A DNA stretch of 12,380 bases, from NCBI GenBank assembly GCA_964009845.1, contig CAXGIQ010000034.1, positions 1 to 12,380 of the forward strand, given 5' to 3'. Of the stretch, positions 6,526-12,380 are shown one piece after another. The notes under the pieces were generated by a model. It did no database searches, was not told the DNA's origin, and saw nothing but the letters and a program-made list of their open reading frames with translations. The stretch comes from UBA7312 sp002715345. Its GTDB lineage: Bacteria; Bacteroidota; Bacteroidia; Flavobacteriales; UBA7312. The translations under genes and the position numbers were made by a program. How positions within the stretch are numbered: the first letter of the stretch is position 1; every line of letters starts with the position of its first letter.

Positions 6526-6608
6526 ATGAATAATCGTTTTGCCTAATTAAAAAATAATAGTCAAAAACACTCTTTTCTGACTAAAATAATAACGCAACGA
6601 TTATTCAT
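6526..6608. repeat. Nested inverted repeat between groEL and ctaA
   Basis: ATGAATAATCGTT (6526-6538) recurs as its exact complement AACGATTATTCAT (6596-6608), separated by 57 bases. Pairing continues inward for a GC pair after a two-base bulge. Inside lies a second pair, TAGTCA (6558-6563) and TGACTA (6578-6583). There is no adjoining T-run, so neither is a standard terminator, and no coding frame is obvious inside. Possibilities include a small mobile-element remnant with terminal inverted repeats, or a structured 3' region of the convergent transcripts. The element is unrecognised. Confidence 0.6.
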
Positions 6609-6634
6609 GAGAAATTCATAAATTATATAATAAT

Positions 6635-7654
6635 TTACTTAGAAACTTTCAATAGATACACAATAGATAGTAATAATAAAAGTGCAGCAAACTGATGTAA
6701 TACCGCTAGCAATAGAGGAATTTGATAAATAAGTGTAAAAACTCCCAAAGCAAATTGAACATTTACTAACAAAAATAAAGTATTAACTCCACTTTTCGCT
6801 TCGCTTGACAAATTCCATCTTCTGGCTTTAAAAACTAACAGAGCAATAACTGCATACACTACAAAAGCGAGTATTCGATGAATATTTTGTATATTAATTT
6901 TAGTAAGGTGTTCAGGCATACCTATTGTTAGATTGCCTGTCCAATTACCGGCAAAAAGATTTTCTAAATTACACATTAAAGGAAATGATGGACACAACAA
7001 TCCTGCTTTTAGACCGGCAACAAAACCACCATATAATATCTGAAGCAGAACAAGTGTTAAAATCCACTTTGTCCATAGATTAAGTTTCTGATTTTCAGGA
7101 AATGGTTTTTGGAAAAATAAACCCAACATGACCCAGAAAATATATGATATCAATCCAAAGGCAGAAATTAGATGTGTTGCTAGGCGAAAATGACTCACAT
7201 CAGGTCTATCCACCAATCCACTTTTGACCATCCACCAACCTAAAAACGCTTGAAAACAACCAAGAAAAAAAATTAGGATGATTTTTGGCATTAGTTTTTT
7301 TGAAATTTTTTTTCTGAACCAAAAAAACAAAAAAGGGATAATGAATACTAAACCTATTAATCTTCCAAAGACTCTATGAAAATACTCCCAAAAAAAGATG
7401 AATTTAAACTCAGAAAGGGACATACCTTTATTCACTTTCTGATATTCCGGGAACTGCTTATATTCGTTAAATGCTTCTTGCCAATCAACCTCATTTAAAG
7501 GAGGTATTGCACCGCTTATCAATTGCCAATCGGTCATTGATAAACCTGATTCAGTTAGACGAGTAACTCCTCCAATAATGACCATGATAGCAGTTAAAAC
7601 ACAACCTGTCAATAACCAATATATAATCGCTTTATGAGGATTGTCTTTAATCAC
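6635..7654 (-). CDS. ctaA: Heme A synthase (COX15/CtaA family)
   Basis: This inner-membrane enzyme oxidises the C8 methyl of heme O to the formyl group of heme A, the cofactor of aa3-type cytochrome oxidases, so the cell probably respires oxygen. The 339-residue product has about eight membrane segments. The family motif GGVTRLTESGLSM is at 28-40. Candidate heme-ligand histidines are H93 (EYFHR), H161 (ATH), H259 (NIHR) and H320 (VLHQF), a pairwise arrangement typical of the family. Two cysteines, C221 and C228, lie in the periplasmic-loop segment CPSFPLMC. The start is GTG at 7654: an in-frame TAA lies a few codons upstream and no in-frame ATG intervenes. A five-codon mini-frame overlaps this start. 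The gene stands alone, convergent with groEL and divergent from the transporter gene. Confidence 0.93.
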   Translation of the reverse strand: MIKDNPHKAIIYWLLTGCVLTAIMVIIGGVTRLTESGLSMTDWQLISGAIPPLNEVDWQEAFNEYKQFPEYQKVNKGMSLSEFKFIFFWEYFHRVFGRLIGLVFIIPFLFFWFRKKISKKLMPKIILIFFLGCFQAFLGWWMVKSGLVDRPDVSHFRLATHLISAFGLISYIFWVMLGLFFQKPFPENQKLNLWTKWILTLVLLQILYGGFVAGLKAGLLCPSFPLMCNLENLFAGNWTGNLTIGMPEHLTKINIQNIHRILAFVVYAVIALLVFKARRWNLSSEAKSGVNTLFLLVNVQFALGVFTLIYQIPLLLAVLHQFAALLLLLSIVYLLKVSK

Positions 7655-7675
7655 ATTAACATCATTTTATTAAAG

Positions 7676-7683
7676 CAAAAATA
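7676..7683 (-). promoter_or_regulatory. Probable -7 element for ctaA
   Basis: On the minus strand TATTTTTG (7683 to 7676) is a perfect TAnnTTTG match, about 21 bases from the GTG start. Transcription would begin near 7669. No clear TTG occurs at the expected -33 position, only a TTA at suitable distance, so the promoter may be weak. Confidence 0.45.
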
Positions 7684-7709
7684 GTGAGATTTAATATCTT
7701 ATCTTAATC

Positions 7710-7717
7710 TATATTTG
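7710..7717 (+). promoter_or_regulatory. Probable -7 element for the EamA transporter gene
   Basis: TATATTTG is a perfect TAnnTTTG match and faces away from ctaA. The predicted start, near 7724, leaves only about seven bases before the ATG at 7731, so the mRNA would be nearly leaderless unless translation begins at ATG 7767. The -33 region (TTT near 7690) is poor. Confidence 0.42.
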
Positions 7718-7730
7718 CTAAAATTTAAAT

Positions 7731-8600
7731 ATGCAAAAAAACAACAATGTAGCGAACTGGAGCATCATGATTTTACTGGCCTTTATATGGGGCTCTTCTT
7801 TCATTTTAATGAAAAGAGGATTAGATGTTTTTTCTTATGAACAAGTTGCTGATTTACGTATGGGCTTAGCATGGCTTTCGTTACTTCCTTTTGTTTGGAG
7901 TCAACTAAAAAAAACACCCACACATTTTTGGATTCCGCTAGCAGTTGTTGGTCTCTTTGGTAATGGTATTCCAGCTTTCTTATTTACCAAAGCGCAAACA
8001 CAATTAGACAGTTCTCTTACGGGAATTTTGAATGCACTTGTTCCATTATTTACTTTACTTATTGCTGTTTTTATCTTTAAAACTAAAGTTAAAGGGTATA
8101 ACATTTTAGGTATTTTGATTGGACTAGCAGGTGCTATTTGGCTAGTTTCTGGTGATGGTGTTGTTATAGAAAATGCACACTACGCTTGGTTTGTAGTAGT
8201 TGCAACTATTTGTTATGCCATAAGTCTTAACACAATTAAAAATTATTTGGATAAAATGAATCCCATTCATATTACTGGATTGGCTTTTTTCTTTGCGGGA
8301 CCTCCTACACTCATTCATCTATTCTGTACTGATTTTCTAGAAATAATGAATAAACAAGAAAAAGCTTGGAATGCTTTAGGATATATTTTTATTCTAGCTG
8401 TTGTAGGAACATCTTTGGCTGTAGCTATTTTCAACAAACTTGTTGCTAGAACTACGGCTATATTTGCTTCTTCCGTAACCTACCTCATTCCAATTTTCGC
8501 CATAATGTGGGGAGTAATTGATGGAGAAAAAATTGCTTTACAACAAATCTTTGGAACAGCTATTATTTTTGCTGGAATTTATCTAGTGAACAAACAGTAG
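7731..8600 (+). CDS. EamA/DMT-family permease
   Basis: The 289-residue protein is a member of the drug/metabolite transporter superfamily with two tandem EamA repeats (about 8-140 and 150-288) and about ten membrane helices. The first helix carries the family's WGSSFILMKRGL segment (20-31). The second repeat ends in the usual pattern of a short loop with GEKIALQQIFGTAIIFAGIY before the last helix. Known members export amino acids, metabolites or nucleotide derivatives across the inner membrane; the substrate here cannot be read from sequence. ATG 7731 gives an N-terminus of a dozen polar residues. ATG 7767 would start directly at the first helix and is possible given the short predicted leader. 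The gene seems monocistronic, between ctaA and the rplU promoter. I saw no terminator hairpin after it. Confidence 0.9.
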   Translation: MQKNNNVANWSIMILLAFIWGSSFILMKRGLDVFSYEQVADLRMGLAWLSLLPFVWSQLKKTPTHFWIPLAVVGLFGNGIPAFLFTKAQTQLDSSLTGILNALVPLFTLLIAVFIFKTKVKGYNILGILIGLAGAIWLVSGDGVVIENAHYAWFVVVATICYAISLNTIKNYLDKMNPIHITGLAFFFAGPPTLIHLFCTDFLEIMNKQEKAWNALGYIFILAVVGTSLAVAIFNKLVARTTAIFASSVTYLIPIFAIMWGVIDGEKIALQQIFGTAIIFAGIYLVNKQ

Positions 8601-8607
8601 TTATTTT

Positions 8608-8638
8608 TTTGTGCTTTTATAGATAATTACTACATTTG
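8608..8638 (+). promoter_or_regulatory. Strong primary-sigma promoter of rplU-rpmA
   Basis: TTTG at 8608-8611 is followed after 19 bases by TACATTTG (8631-8638). Both elements match the Bacteroidota consensus with canonical spacing, as expected for a ribosomal-protein operon. The start site should fall near 8644, leaving a leader of about 35 bases. Confidence 0.72.
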
Positions 8639-8643
8639 CAACC

Positions 8644-8658
8644 CACTAAAAACTAGTG
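8644..8658 (+). other. Small hairpin in the rplU leader
   Basis: CACTA (8644-8648) and TAGTG (8654-8658) can form a five-pair stem with a five-base loop at the very 5' end of the predicted mRNA. It could stabilise the transcript or help L21 feedback, but the stem is short and the reading is tentative. Confidence 0.3.
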
Positions 8659-8678
8659 TAATTAAAAAACTGTTTAAC

Positions 8679-9149
8679 ATGTACGCAATTGTAGAAATAA
8701 CAGGGCAGCAGTTCAAAGTTGAAAAAGACCAACAGGTTTATGTTCATCGTTTGGAGAACAAAGAGGGTTCTAAAGTAGAATTCGACAATGTTCTCTTAAT
8801 AGACAATGACGGAAAAATCAAGGTTGGCGCCCCAGCTATCAGCGGCGCTAAAGTAACGGCAAAGGTCGTTAGCCACTTGAAAGGCGACAAAGTAGTCGTT
8901 TTCAAAAAGAAAAGAAGAAAAGGATACCGCGTAAAGAATGGTCATCGCCAAGCTTTAACTGAAATCCTTATTCAAAAAATTGAAGAAAAAACTGCCGCTA
9001 AAAAGGCTCCAGCGAAAAAAGCTGAACCTAAAGCAGAAACAAAGGCAAAACCAGCTGCCAAGAAAACAGCCGCTAAAAAGCCAGCAACAAAAAAGACAAA
9101 AACTAAAAAAACAATCGCAAAGAAAACAGCTTCTAAAAAAGCTGAATAG
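8679..9149 (+). CDS. rplU: 50S ribosomal protein L21 (bL21) with Lys/Ala-rich tail
   Basis: bL21 binds 23S rRNA in the large subunit. Residues 1-102 are a normal L21: MYAIVEITGQQFKVEKDQ at the start, the central VGAPAISGAKVTAKVV, and the rRNA-binding KKKRRKGYRVKNGHRQ near 76-91. Bacterial L21 is usually about 100-105 residues, whereas this one has 156. The extra 50 or so residues (about 104-156) are made almost only of Lys, Ala, Thr, Pro and Glu in repeats such as AAKK, PAKKAE and KKTAAKK, resembling histone-H1-like bacterial proteins. The tail is likely disordered and strongly basic. The reading frame continues to a clean TAG, and rpmA follows 28 bases later, so this is a genuine extension. 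It may contact RNA or DNA; its role is not known to me. Confidence 0.95.
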   Translation: MYAIVEITGQQFKVEKDQQVYVHRLENKEGSKVEFDNVLLIDNDGKIKVGAPAISGAKVTAKVVSHLKGDKVVVFKKKRRKGYRVKNGHRQALTEILIQKIEEKTAAKKAPAKKAEPKAETKAKPAAKKTAAKKPATKKTKTKKTIAKKTASKKAE

Positions 9150-9177
9150 TGCTTATAACTTATAAAAACTAAATACT

Positions 9178-9438
9178 ATGGCTCATAAGAAAGGTGTAGG
9201 TAGTAGTAAGAACGGTAGAGAATCGGAAAGTAAACGATTAGGCGTTAAAATTTACGGTGGTCAAGGCTGCTTAGCAGGAAATATCCTTGTTCGTCAAAGA
9301 GGAACAACACACCATCCAGGTGAAAATGTTGGAATGGGTAAAGATCATACGCTATTCGCATTGGTTGACGGAACCGTTGTTTTTACTAAAAAGAAAAACA
9401 ATCGATCATTTGTTTCAGTTTCTCCATTTGCAGAATAA
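9178..9438 (+). CDS. rpmA: 50S ribosomal protein L27 (bL27)
   Basis: bL27 sits near the peptidyl-transferase centre, where its N-terminus reaches toward the P-site tRNA. The 86-residue product starts MAHKKGVGSSKNGRESESKR and carries the family signature AGNILVRQRGTTHHPGENVG at 38-57, followed by GMGKDHTLFALVDG. There is no N-terminal extension of the kind that is proteolysed in Firmicutes. A cysteine (C31 in GGQGCLAGN) occupies a position that is variable in the family. It pairs with rplU as in nearly all bacteria, and the unit ends at the terminator at 9463-9497. Confidence 0.97.
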   Translation: MAHKKGVGSSKNGRESESKRLGVKIYGGQGCLAGNILVRQRGTTHHPGENVGMGKDHTLFALVDGTVVFTKKKNNRSFVSVSPFAE

Positions 9439-9462
9439 GCAAGGGTTATTGAAAAAGATTTG

Positions 9463-9497
9463 AAACTCCCGGCTTATTTCAAGTCGGGAGTTTTTTT
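9463..9497 (+). terminator. Intrinsic terminator of rplU-rpmA
   Basis: AAACTCCCGGCTT (9463-9475) pairs with AAGTCGGGAGTTT (9481-9493) over 13 positions, including one G-U, around ATTTC. Seven T residues follow (9491-9497). It lies 24 bases after the rpmA stop and separates the ribosomal pair from serS. Confidence 0.93.
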
Positions 9498-9511
9498 ATG
9501 GAATAGAATGT

Positions 9512-9519
9512 TATTTTTG
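9512..9519 (+). promoter_or_regulatory. Probable -7 element for serS
   Basis: TATTTTTG matches TAnnTTTG exactly. It sits between the rpmA terminator and the serS start, with a predicted start near 9525. No TTG is seen at -33; that position falls in the T-run of the terminator. The leader would consist of little more than the ribosome-binding site. Confidence 0.5.
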
Positions 9520-9525
9520 TGAGGT

Positions 9526-9532
9526 AAGGAGG
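9526..9532 (+). promoter_or_regulatory. Full Shine-Dalgarno sequence of serS
   Basis: AAGGAGG lies six bases before ATG 9539, a textbook Shine-Dalgarno sequence at ideal spacing. No other start in this window has one. In Bacteroidota most mRNAs lack it, and in Flavobacterium the 16S anti-Shine-Dalgarno end is known to be sequestered on the ribosome. It fixes the serS start with confidence and is notable for the lineage. Confidence 0.8.
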
Positions 9533-9538
9533 AAAGAT

Positions 9539-10810
9539 ATGTTACAACTAAATTATATCCGAGAACAGAAAGAAGAAGCAATTCAAAAGCTTGCTAAAAA
9601 AGGTTTTGATGCTACAACTATATTAGCCGAAGTCATTACATTAGATGACAAGCGCAAAAGCACACAAGCAGAATTAGACAGTGTGTTAGCGCAGTCTAAT
9701 CAGATAACCAAGGAAATTGGCATGCTGTTTAAAAATGGGGAAGTAGAAAAAGCTAATGCTGCAAAAGCACAAACAGCTACCTTGAAAGAGCAAAGCAAAT
9801 CTCTACAAGAACAGCAATCAAAAATCAATCAAGATTTACAGGATTTGTTAGTGCAAATTCCAAACATACCGCATGATTTAGTTCCAGCTGGGAAAAGCGC
9901 TGAAGACAATGAGGTTGTTTCTGAAGAAGGCACAATTCCTATCTTAAGAGAAACAAACCTGCCTCACTGGGAACTAGCCGCTAAATACGATTTAATCGAT
10001 TTTGAACTCGGAAATAAAATCACTGGAGCAGGATTTCCTGTTTACAAAGGAAAAGGGGCTCGACTACAAAGAGCGCTTATCAATTTCTTTTTGGATAAAA
10101 ATACTGATGCGGGCTACTTAGAGTTACAACCCCCGCACTTAGTAAATGAAGATAGTGGTTTTGGCACAGGGCAGCTCCCTGATAAAGAAGGACAAATGTA
10201 TCATGTTACTGGTGAGAATCTTTATTTGATACCTACTGCGGAAGTGCCAGTTACTAACATCTTTAGAGATGTTATTATAAAATCTGAAGAGTTTCCAATG
10301 AAGTATACTGCTTACACCCCTTGTTTTAGAAGAGAAGCGGGCTCTTATGGGAAAGATGTAAGGGGATTAAATAGGCTTCACCAGTTCGATAAAGTAGAAA
10401 TTGTACAAGTGCAAAATCCTGAAAAATCATACGAAACATTGGATGTAATGGTAAAGCATGTGGCGGAAATATTAAGAGATTTAGAGTTGCCTTTCCGCAT
10501 CCTAAAATTATGTGGCGGTGACATGAGCTTCACCTCTGCCCTAACTTATGACATGGAGGTTTACTCAGCCGCACAAGAAAGATGGTTAGAAGTAAGCTCT
10601 ATCTCTAACTTTGAAAGCTACCAAGCCAACCGATTAAAATTACGTTACAAAGACGAAAACAAAAAGAATCAGTTGTGCCACACCTTAAACGGAAGCTCTT
10701 TAGCGCTACCAAGAATTGTAGCGGCTTTATTAGAGAATAATCAAACATCTGAAGGTATTCGCATTCCAAAAGCATTAGTACCTTACATTGGATTTGACAT
10801 CATCAACTAA
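9539..10810 (+). CDS. serS: Seryl-tRNA synthetase
   Basis: This class II synthetase charges tRNA-Ser (and tRNA-Sec where present) with serine in the cytoplasm. The 423-residue product begins with the long helical arm that grips the tRNA (about 1-110, rich in Lys, Glu and Gln). The catalytic core follows: TAEVP (233-237), class II motif 2 FRREAGSYGKDVRGLNRLHQ (263-282), the serine-site region CGGDMSFTSALTYDMEV (325-341) and motif 3 NGSSLALPRIVAALLENN (384-401) with the conserved arginine R392. Length is normal. It starts behind an AAGGAGG site. The next gene begins one base after the stop, so serS appears to lead an operon with a lipoprotein and a TPR protein that have no evident link to translation. 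Confidence 0.97.
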   Translation: MLQLNYIREQKEEAIQKLAKKGFDATTILAEVITLDDKRKSTQAELDSVLAQSNQITKEIGMLFKNGEVEKANAAKAQTATLKEQSKSLQEQQSKINQDLQDLLVQIPNIPHDLVPAGKSAEDNEVVSEEGTIPILRETNLPHWELAAKYDLIDFELGNKITGAGFPVYKGKGARLQRALINFFLDKNTDAGYLELQPPHLVNEDSGFGTGQLPDKEGQMYHVTGENLYLIPTAEVPVTNIFRDVIIKSEEFPMKYTAYTPCFRREAGSYGKDVRGLNRLHQFDKVEIVQVQNPEKSYETLDVMVKHVAEILRDLELPFRILKLCGGDMSFTSALTYDMEVYSAAQERWLEVSSISNFESYQANRLKLRYKDENKKNQLCHTLNGSSLALPRIVAALLENNQTSEGIRIPKALVPYIGFDIIN

Positions 10811-10811
10811 A

Positions 10812-11360
10812 ATGAATTATCTAGTTTACATATTAATGGGAGCAATGCTGCTATCAGCTTGCTCCCGCTCTTCTTTTAATGAAGAACTTGCTACTGTTGA
10901 TAGCTTGATTACTGAATACAACCAATTGAATATTATAGTGGATAGTATGCCTACAAAAAATATTAAAGAGTATTTTATTGATTACAACGATTTTTTTGAA
11001 GAGACCAAAAAGCAAATTGTAAAGATTGAAACAAAGGAGCTTAAAGACCTATCTTTCATGGATGCCTTTAAGGGAGTAAAAAAAGGCTTTAAAAACTTTG
11101 ATAAAAAACAGGCTAAACTTCAAAAAAAGATAAATCGAAATATTACAGAGTTAAACAATCTAAAAACAGACTTAGAAAATAATATATATACTAAGCAATT
11201 AACAAAAAGTTATATCCAAGAAGAAAGAAAAGAGCTATCACAGCTTGTAACTACACACAACAAATATCTAAAAGTTGTAAAACAGCAAAAAGCTATTTTA
11301 GACAGCTTAAAGATTATTATTCCAATAAAAATAGAAAACTTAAATCATGAAGTACACTAA
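10812..11360 (+). CDS. Coiled-coil lipoprotein of unknown function
   Basis: I do not recognise a named family. The 182-residue product starts with a short lipoprotein signal peptide whose lipobox LSAC gives lipidation at C17. The rest is highly charged, Lys/Glu/Asn-rich and predicted almost wholly helical, with heptad-like stretches (KKQAKLQKKINRNITELNNL and later QKAILDSLKI), so it is probably an anchored coiled coil facing the periplasm. A segment FMDAFKGVKKGFKNFDKK in the middle is the most distinctive. The start is ATG 10812, one base after the serS stop; an upstream in-frame TTG would sit inside serS. It overlaps the following TPR gene by 14 bases, so the two are probably co-translated and may act together at the envelope. 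Confidence 0.82.
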   Translation: MNYLVYILMGAMLLSACSRSSFNEELATVDSLITEYNQLNIIVDSMPTKNIKEYFIDYNDFFEETKKQIVKIETKELKDLSFMDAFKGVKKGFKNFDKKQAKLQKKINRNITELNNLKTDLENNIYTKQLTKSYIQEERKELSQLVTTHNKYLKVVKQQKAILDSLKIIIPIKIENLNHEVH

Positions 11361-12380
11361 ACTAACATGTATTTTAAGTTGTTTATTTCTAAACCTAAAT
11401 GCTCAAGAGAATAATTTCACTCTAGCTAAAGAATATTTTCAATCCGGAGATTGTGAAAAAGCAATTGCTCTTTTTGAACGCATCGATGAAGATGATAGAA
11501 CTATAAGATCTTATTATAGTAATTATCTTTCATGTCTTTTAGAAAAAGAAGAGTACAAAAAAGCTGAAAACCTTGTTAAAAAACTACAAAGAAAAAACCC
11601 GAAAAACCCAAAATACACCGCTGACTTAGGCTTTGTTTTTAAAGCAAAAGGACTAGTAAAAAAAGCAGAAAAACAATTTCACAAAGCAGTTAACCAATTA
11701 GAACCTGGAAAAACACATTTAGTAACTAGTCTTGCCAACACTTTCAATACTAAAGAAGCTTATGATTGGACTTTAAAAACTTATGAAAAGGGGCAAAAAG
11801 TAAACCCACAATATAATTTTGGCTTTCATCTTGCTCAAACCTATCGAACATTAGGTAATACAGAGAAAATGATAAGAATTTTTCTTGAACTTGTAGAAAC
11901 TAATCCTAATAATAGACAAAGTGTACAAAATAATCTACAAAACACCCTAGGCAGGACAAAAGGAACAGAAGACAACTTTGATCTTTTGAAAGAATTATTA
12001 TTACGAAAAGTCCAAAAAACTAACAACACGGACTTAACCGAAATGCTTGTATGGCTTTTCATGCAAGAAGATGAATTTGATGCTGCTTTCATATATTCCA
12101 AAGCACTTGATAAGAGATTAAATGAAAATGGTCATCGCATGTACGAACTAGCCACTATCGCTCATGAAAATCAAGCCTATAAAGCAGCAATAGACGCTTA
12201 TGAATACCTTATCAAAAAAAGAAATTCCACCTACCTTTTAGAAGCAAAAATCTTGAAAGTTATCGCAAAAGGAGAACGAATTTTAGCTAGCACACACACT
12301 AAAAATGATCTGGAAAAAATTGACAATGAATATCAGGATGCAATCAATGAACTAGGAATAAATATATCTACAGCTTATTT
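11347..12380 (+). CDS. Exported TPR-repeat protein, 3' end beyond the window
   Basis: The frame from ATG 11347 stays open for 344 codons to the window edge. The N-terminus MKYTKLTCILSCLFLNLNAQ looks like a Sec signal peptide, with cleavage after the NAQ typical of Bacteroidota exported proteins. Helix-turn-helix repeats of TPR character follow: AKEYFQSGDCEKAIALFERI (27-46), NYLSCLLEKEEYKKAENLVK (59-78), GFVFKAKGLVKKAEKQFHKA (95-114), HLAQTYRTLGNTEKMIRIFL (161-180) and YELATIAHENQAYKAAIDAY (266-285). TPR arrays usually mediate protein contacts; this one probably acts in the periplasm or at the outer membrane. The start overlaps the preceding lipoprotein gene by 14 bases. The specific function is unknown, and its C-terminal domain, which could be decisive, is not visible. 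Confidence 0.85.
   Translation, partial: MKYTKLTCILSCLFLNLNAQENNFTLAKEYFQSGDCEKAIALFERIDEDDRTIRSYYSNYLSCLLEKEEYKKAENLVKKLQRKNPKNPKYTADLGFVFKAKGLVKKAEKQFHKAVNQLEPGKTHLVTSLANTFNTKEAYDWTLKTYEKGQKVNPQYNFGFHLAQTYRTLGNTEKMIRIFLELVETNPNNRQSVQNNLQNTLGRTKGTEDNFDLLKELLLRKVQKTNNTDLTEMLVWLFMQEDEFDAAFIYSKALDKRLNENGHRMYELATIAHENQAYKAAIDAYEYLIKKRNSTYLLEAKILKVIAKGERILASTHTKNDLEKIDNEYQDAINELGINISTAY

Noticed and set aside
8980..9165. Overlapping lysine-rich frame in the rplU tail
   Set aside because: It is the second reading of the low-complexity AAA/GCT repeats in the L21 tail, with no start signal or family resemblance.
10161..10182. TTTTGGCACAGGGCAGCT inside serS as a sigma-54 promoter
   Set aside because: The -24 part fits, but the position 10 bases after GG is CT instead of GC, and it lies within the serS coding sequence.

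Overview
The window looks like chromosomal housekeeping DNA from a member of the Bacteroidota, most likely a flavobacterium-like aerobe. The DNA is AT-rich. Several promoters fit the Bacteroidota primary-sigma pattern (TTG, about 19-20 bases, TAnnTTTG), most starts lack a Shine-Dalgarno sequence, and the gene order miaB / sigma-54 activator / lptE / TPR-like gene / secG / groES / groEL is of the kind seen in this phylum. I see no tRNA, rRNA, insertion sequence, phage gene or CRISPR array. No gap between genes exceeds 300 bases.

Layout. Bases 1-49 hold the first 16 codons of topA on the minus strand, diverging from miaB. From 258 to 4419 runs a tight plus-strand block: miaB (tRNA thiomethylation), a short sigma-54-dependent AAA+ activator, lptE (LPS assembly lipoprotein), an unnamed TPR-like protein and secG. 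The first three junctions overlap by a few bases and use ATG, GTG and TTG starts. A 125-base gap then leads to groES-groEL, which end at a strong terminator (6483-6511). Next come a convergent heme A synthase gene (ctaA/COX15-type, minus strand), a divergent EamA-family transporter, the ribosomal pair rplU-rpmA with its own promoter and terminator, and serS followed by a coiled-coil lipoprotein gene and a TPR protein gene that runs off the end of the window. That last gene is open for 344 codons to the window edge.

The most interesting signal is upstream of groES. The sequence TTGGCACAGTTTGTGCT (4489-4505) is a close match to a -24/-12 sigma-54 promoter, with GG and GC separated by exactly 10 bases. 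It sits inside a large imperfect palindrome (4480-4516). A second inverted repeat, TTGACA-N7-TGTCAA (4420-4438), lies near -87, where sigma-54 activators usually bind. I saw no convincing primary-sigma promoter in the same gap. The same gene cluster encodes a sigma-54 activator with no N-terminal sensor domain. The inferred hypothesis is that this activator, or another one in the cell, drives the groESL chaperonin operon through RpoN, instead of the HrcA/CIRCE or sigma-32 control known from other bacteria.

Secondary points are a histone-H1-like Lys/Ala tail on ribosomal protein L21, a full AAGGAGG ribosome-binding site on serS in a lineage that mostly does without them, a nested inverted repeat between groEL and ctaA, and a 20-base all-AT palindrome between the topA and miaB promoters.
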